64,000 nucleotides of DNA, taken from NCBI GenBank assembly GCA_947628795.1, contig CANRBF010000024.1, forward strand, positions 1 through 64,000. Direction: 5' to 3'. The notes beneath the pieces are model-generated. The model saw nothing but the letters and a program-made list of their open reading frames with translations. It had not been told where the DNA came from and did no database searches. The position numbers were made by a program, and so were the translations under genes. This stretch comes from an uncultured Monoglobus sp. (GTDB taxonomy: Bacteria; Bacillota; Clostridia; Monoglobales; Monoglobaceae). Below, one piece after another: positions 62,684-64,000 of the stretch (position 1 is its first letter; every line of letters begins with the position of its first letter).

Positions 62684-64000
62684 TCAAATATCTATTATTT
62701 TATTTGTCAGTTTTATTGCTTCCTTAACTTGATATTTATACATAAGATCCCAAATATCGAGACAACGATTAGCCAGTTGCTTATTATCATCAATATCTGA
62801 TCCTGTTAGTTCATCATATAACGCAATGATCAGTTTAGCGATTTCTCTTGAAATATATCTAACGAAATCACCATCTCTTCTATTAGAGCCAATCAGCTTC
62901 TCACTTATATGCAGTATAATATTACTGCAAGAAATTAAAGAAACATTGTGATCATTTAAGTATTGTATGAATGAGTAGATAACTCGCCTACTTACATTTG
63001 AAACAAGCATTTTTTCAAGAAATTGCTGATCGCGCCTTAAATCAATTCTCTCATCTTCAAATAAGGATATCCAAGGCCCATCTATATCATACTTGTTATC
63101 AAAAAAATTACATAAAAAGTCTTTAGCTTTTTTATTATACTTGGGTATTCCTACATAGTATGCAGCTGCGGTAATTAATGCTTCGGTTTGCAAAGAATTG
63201 ATTTTGTCAAATTCGTCAATTACATTTGAAAAATCCCCTCTTTCCATATATAATTTGAAAATAGAATATGCACCGACTTCGACAAGTGTTTTATCGTTTG
63301 AAAAATAGCATTTCAATAATATATCACTTATGACATTTATATAGTTAGAAATCATTTCAATAATCATATCTTTACCATAGCGAATACCTGCAACACGGTA
63401 ATCATTTTTCAGTAATGAAACAAATTGCTTTTTCGACCAGTTTATGTTAAAGTCGTGAGTTACGACTAATATTAATGCGCTCATATACCTAACAGACGGA
63501 TGTTTGTCATGAATGAGCGTTTCTATTGATTCTCGAAAAAAATCAAATAATGTGCTATTCTTTAATAATACATTAGCTATTGTATGTGCTGCTGCACCTC
63601 GTACACAGTTAATAGCATCGGTTTCCAAATCCAAAACTGTTTTAGATGTGATAGCATTTGATGCAGCTGCTGTATCAGGTTGCGGATCAATATGATTCTG
63701 AGCAAGATTTTTAAGCGTCTCCAGAGTAACCATGCTCCAAGACGCATTTTTCTTTTTGAGAATTATCTCACAAAACTCTAATGCTCTTGACGAATTGTTA
63801 TTGTCGCAGGGATATTTTTTAAATACCTTTTCTATTAAATCTGTATCTATATCATCCAAAGTATTACTATATGATATACCTTTATAAAGAGCATCTATAT
63901 ACAACTCATCAACGTCAAAATCCAGTTCTAACATAAATTTAATCATTTTGATTGTATTTTTTGAAACGGTTTCATAAAAGACATTAGAAAAACTTCTAAT
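62684..64000 (-). CDS. C-terminal part of a HEAT-like, probably STAND-type defence protein (runs off the window)
   Basis: At least 438 codons; the frame stays open to the window edge at 64000, so the ATG at 63946 is unlikely to be the true start. Helical repeats dominate: NCVRGAAAHTIANVLL, IETLIHDKHPSVRYMSALIL, KSLLKNDYRVAG-like units. The NCVRG...HPSVRY pattern resembles the C-terminal sensor regions of large STAND NTPases such as Avs-type antiphage proteins. The NTPase domain, if present, lies outside. No catalytic motif is visible in this part. Confidence 0.6.
   Translation of the reverse strand: MRSFSNVFYETVSKNTIKMIKFMLELDFDVDELYIDALYKGISYSNTLDDIDTDLIEKVFKKYPCDNNNSSRALEFCEIILKKKNASWSMVTLETLKNLAQNHIDPQPDTAAASNAITSKTVLDLETDAINCVRGAAAHTIANVLLKNSTLFDFFRESIETLIHDKHPSVRYMSALILVVTHDFNINWSKKQFVSLLKNDYRVAGIRYGKDMIIEMISNYINVISDILLKCYFSNDKTLVEVGAYSIFKLYMERGDFSNVIDEFDKINSLQTEALITAAAYYVGIPKYNKKAKDFLCNFFDNKYDIDGPWISLFEDERIDLRRDQQFLEKMLVSNVSRRVIYSFIQYLNDHNVSLISCSNIILHISEKLIGSNRRDGDFVRYISREIAKLIIALYDELTGSDIDDNKQLANRCLDIWDLMYKYQVKEAIKLTNKIIDI

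Noticed and set aside
63513-63695. A 60-codon plus-strand frame in the HEAT-like gene
   Set aside because: Antisense to a long coherent helical protein with no start signals.
46741-64000. A second copy of the tRNA-Ala 3' end as the right attachment site
   Set aside because: I found no repeat of that sequence in the window; the right end, if any, lies outside.

Overview
The window looks like a chromosomal segment of a low-to-mid GC Gram-positive member of the Clostridia, probably gut-associated and uncultured. Supporting evidence: strong AGGAGG-type ribosome binding sites, textbook TTGACA/TATAAT promoters with 17-base spacers, U-tailed terminators, an ecfA1-ecfA2-ecfT-truA cluster, a group-B monomeric [FeFe] hydrogenase, a zinc-type L33, an L10 leader, SLH and copper-amine-oxidase stalk-domain proteins, and VanR/VanS-like regulators. 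I cannot place it below class.

Layout, left to right. 1-9.0 kb: a zinc-ribbon membrane protein, a vanR-vanS-vanY-like cassette without vanHAX, tRNA-Pro(GGG), a large secreted papain-like protease with a Thr-Pro repeat stalk, a type I toxin/antisense-RNA locus, and an MreB-family gene. 9.4-18.5 kb: a secreted CHAP/lectin protein behind an attenuator-like leader, an aromatic acid exporter family protein, ferredoxin, [FeFe] hydrogenase, argCB, an msmX-type sugar-ABC ATPase, and fabZ. 18.6-29.9 kb: tRNA-Pro(TGG), then four secreted proteins on the minus strand (a DHHW-type protein, a subtilase and two leucine-rich-repeat giants), and tRNA-Glu. 30.3-39.5 kb: an rRNA-type methyltransferase, the ECF transporter module with truA, a DUF5711-like protein, cvpA, rho and a polysaccharide deacetylase. 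39.5-43.7 kb: dtd and the ribosomal operon rpmG-secE-nusG-rplK-rplA-rplJ-rplL. 43.9-46.7 kb: a YkvI-like membrane protein, an AbrB/zinc-ribbon regulator behind a structured leader, and a tRNA-Leu/fMet/Ala array.

From about 46.75 kb to the right edge the sequence becomes visibly more AT-rich and accessory. A tyrosine integrase lies next to the tRNA array, followed by a serine recombinase, small unknown proteins, two secreted surface-type proteins, a divergent phage-like repressor pair, a broken P4-type primase, decayed IS256 and IS3 remnants, and then a defence island: a SIR2 protein of defence-associated-sirtuin architecture, an FRG-domain protein, a P-loop ATPase, and the C-terminal part of a HEAT-like (probably STAND) protein running off the window.

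An overlay of dispersed intergenic repeats sits between the genes. They are palindromic modules with compensatory stem changes, and a 7-base-period tandem repeat. The most promising undescribed items are the mutually exclusive hairpins in the leader before the AbrB-like gene, the attenuator-like leader before the CHAP gene, the FRG plus ATPase pair, and the heptamer repeat family. All functional calls are from reading the sequence; no database search was run.
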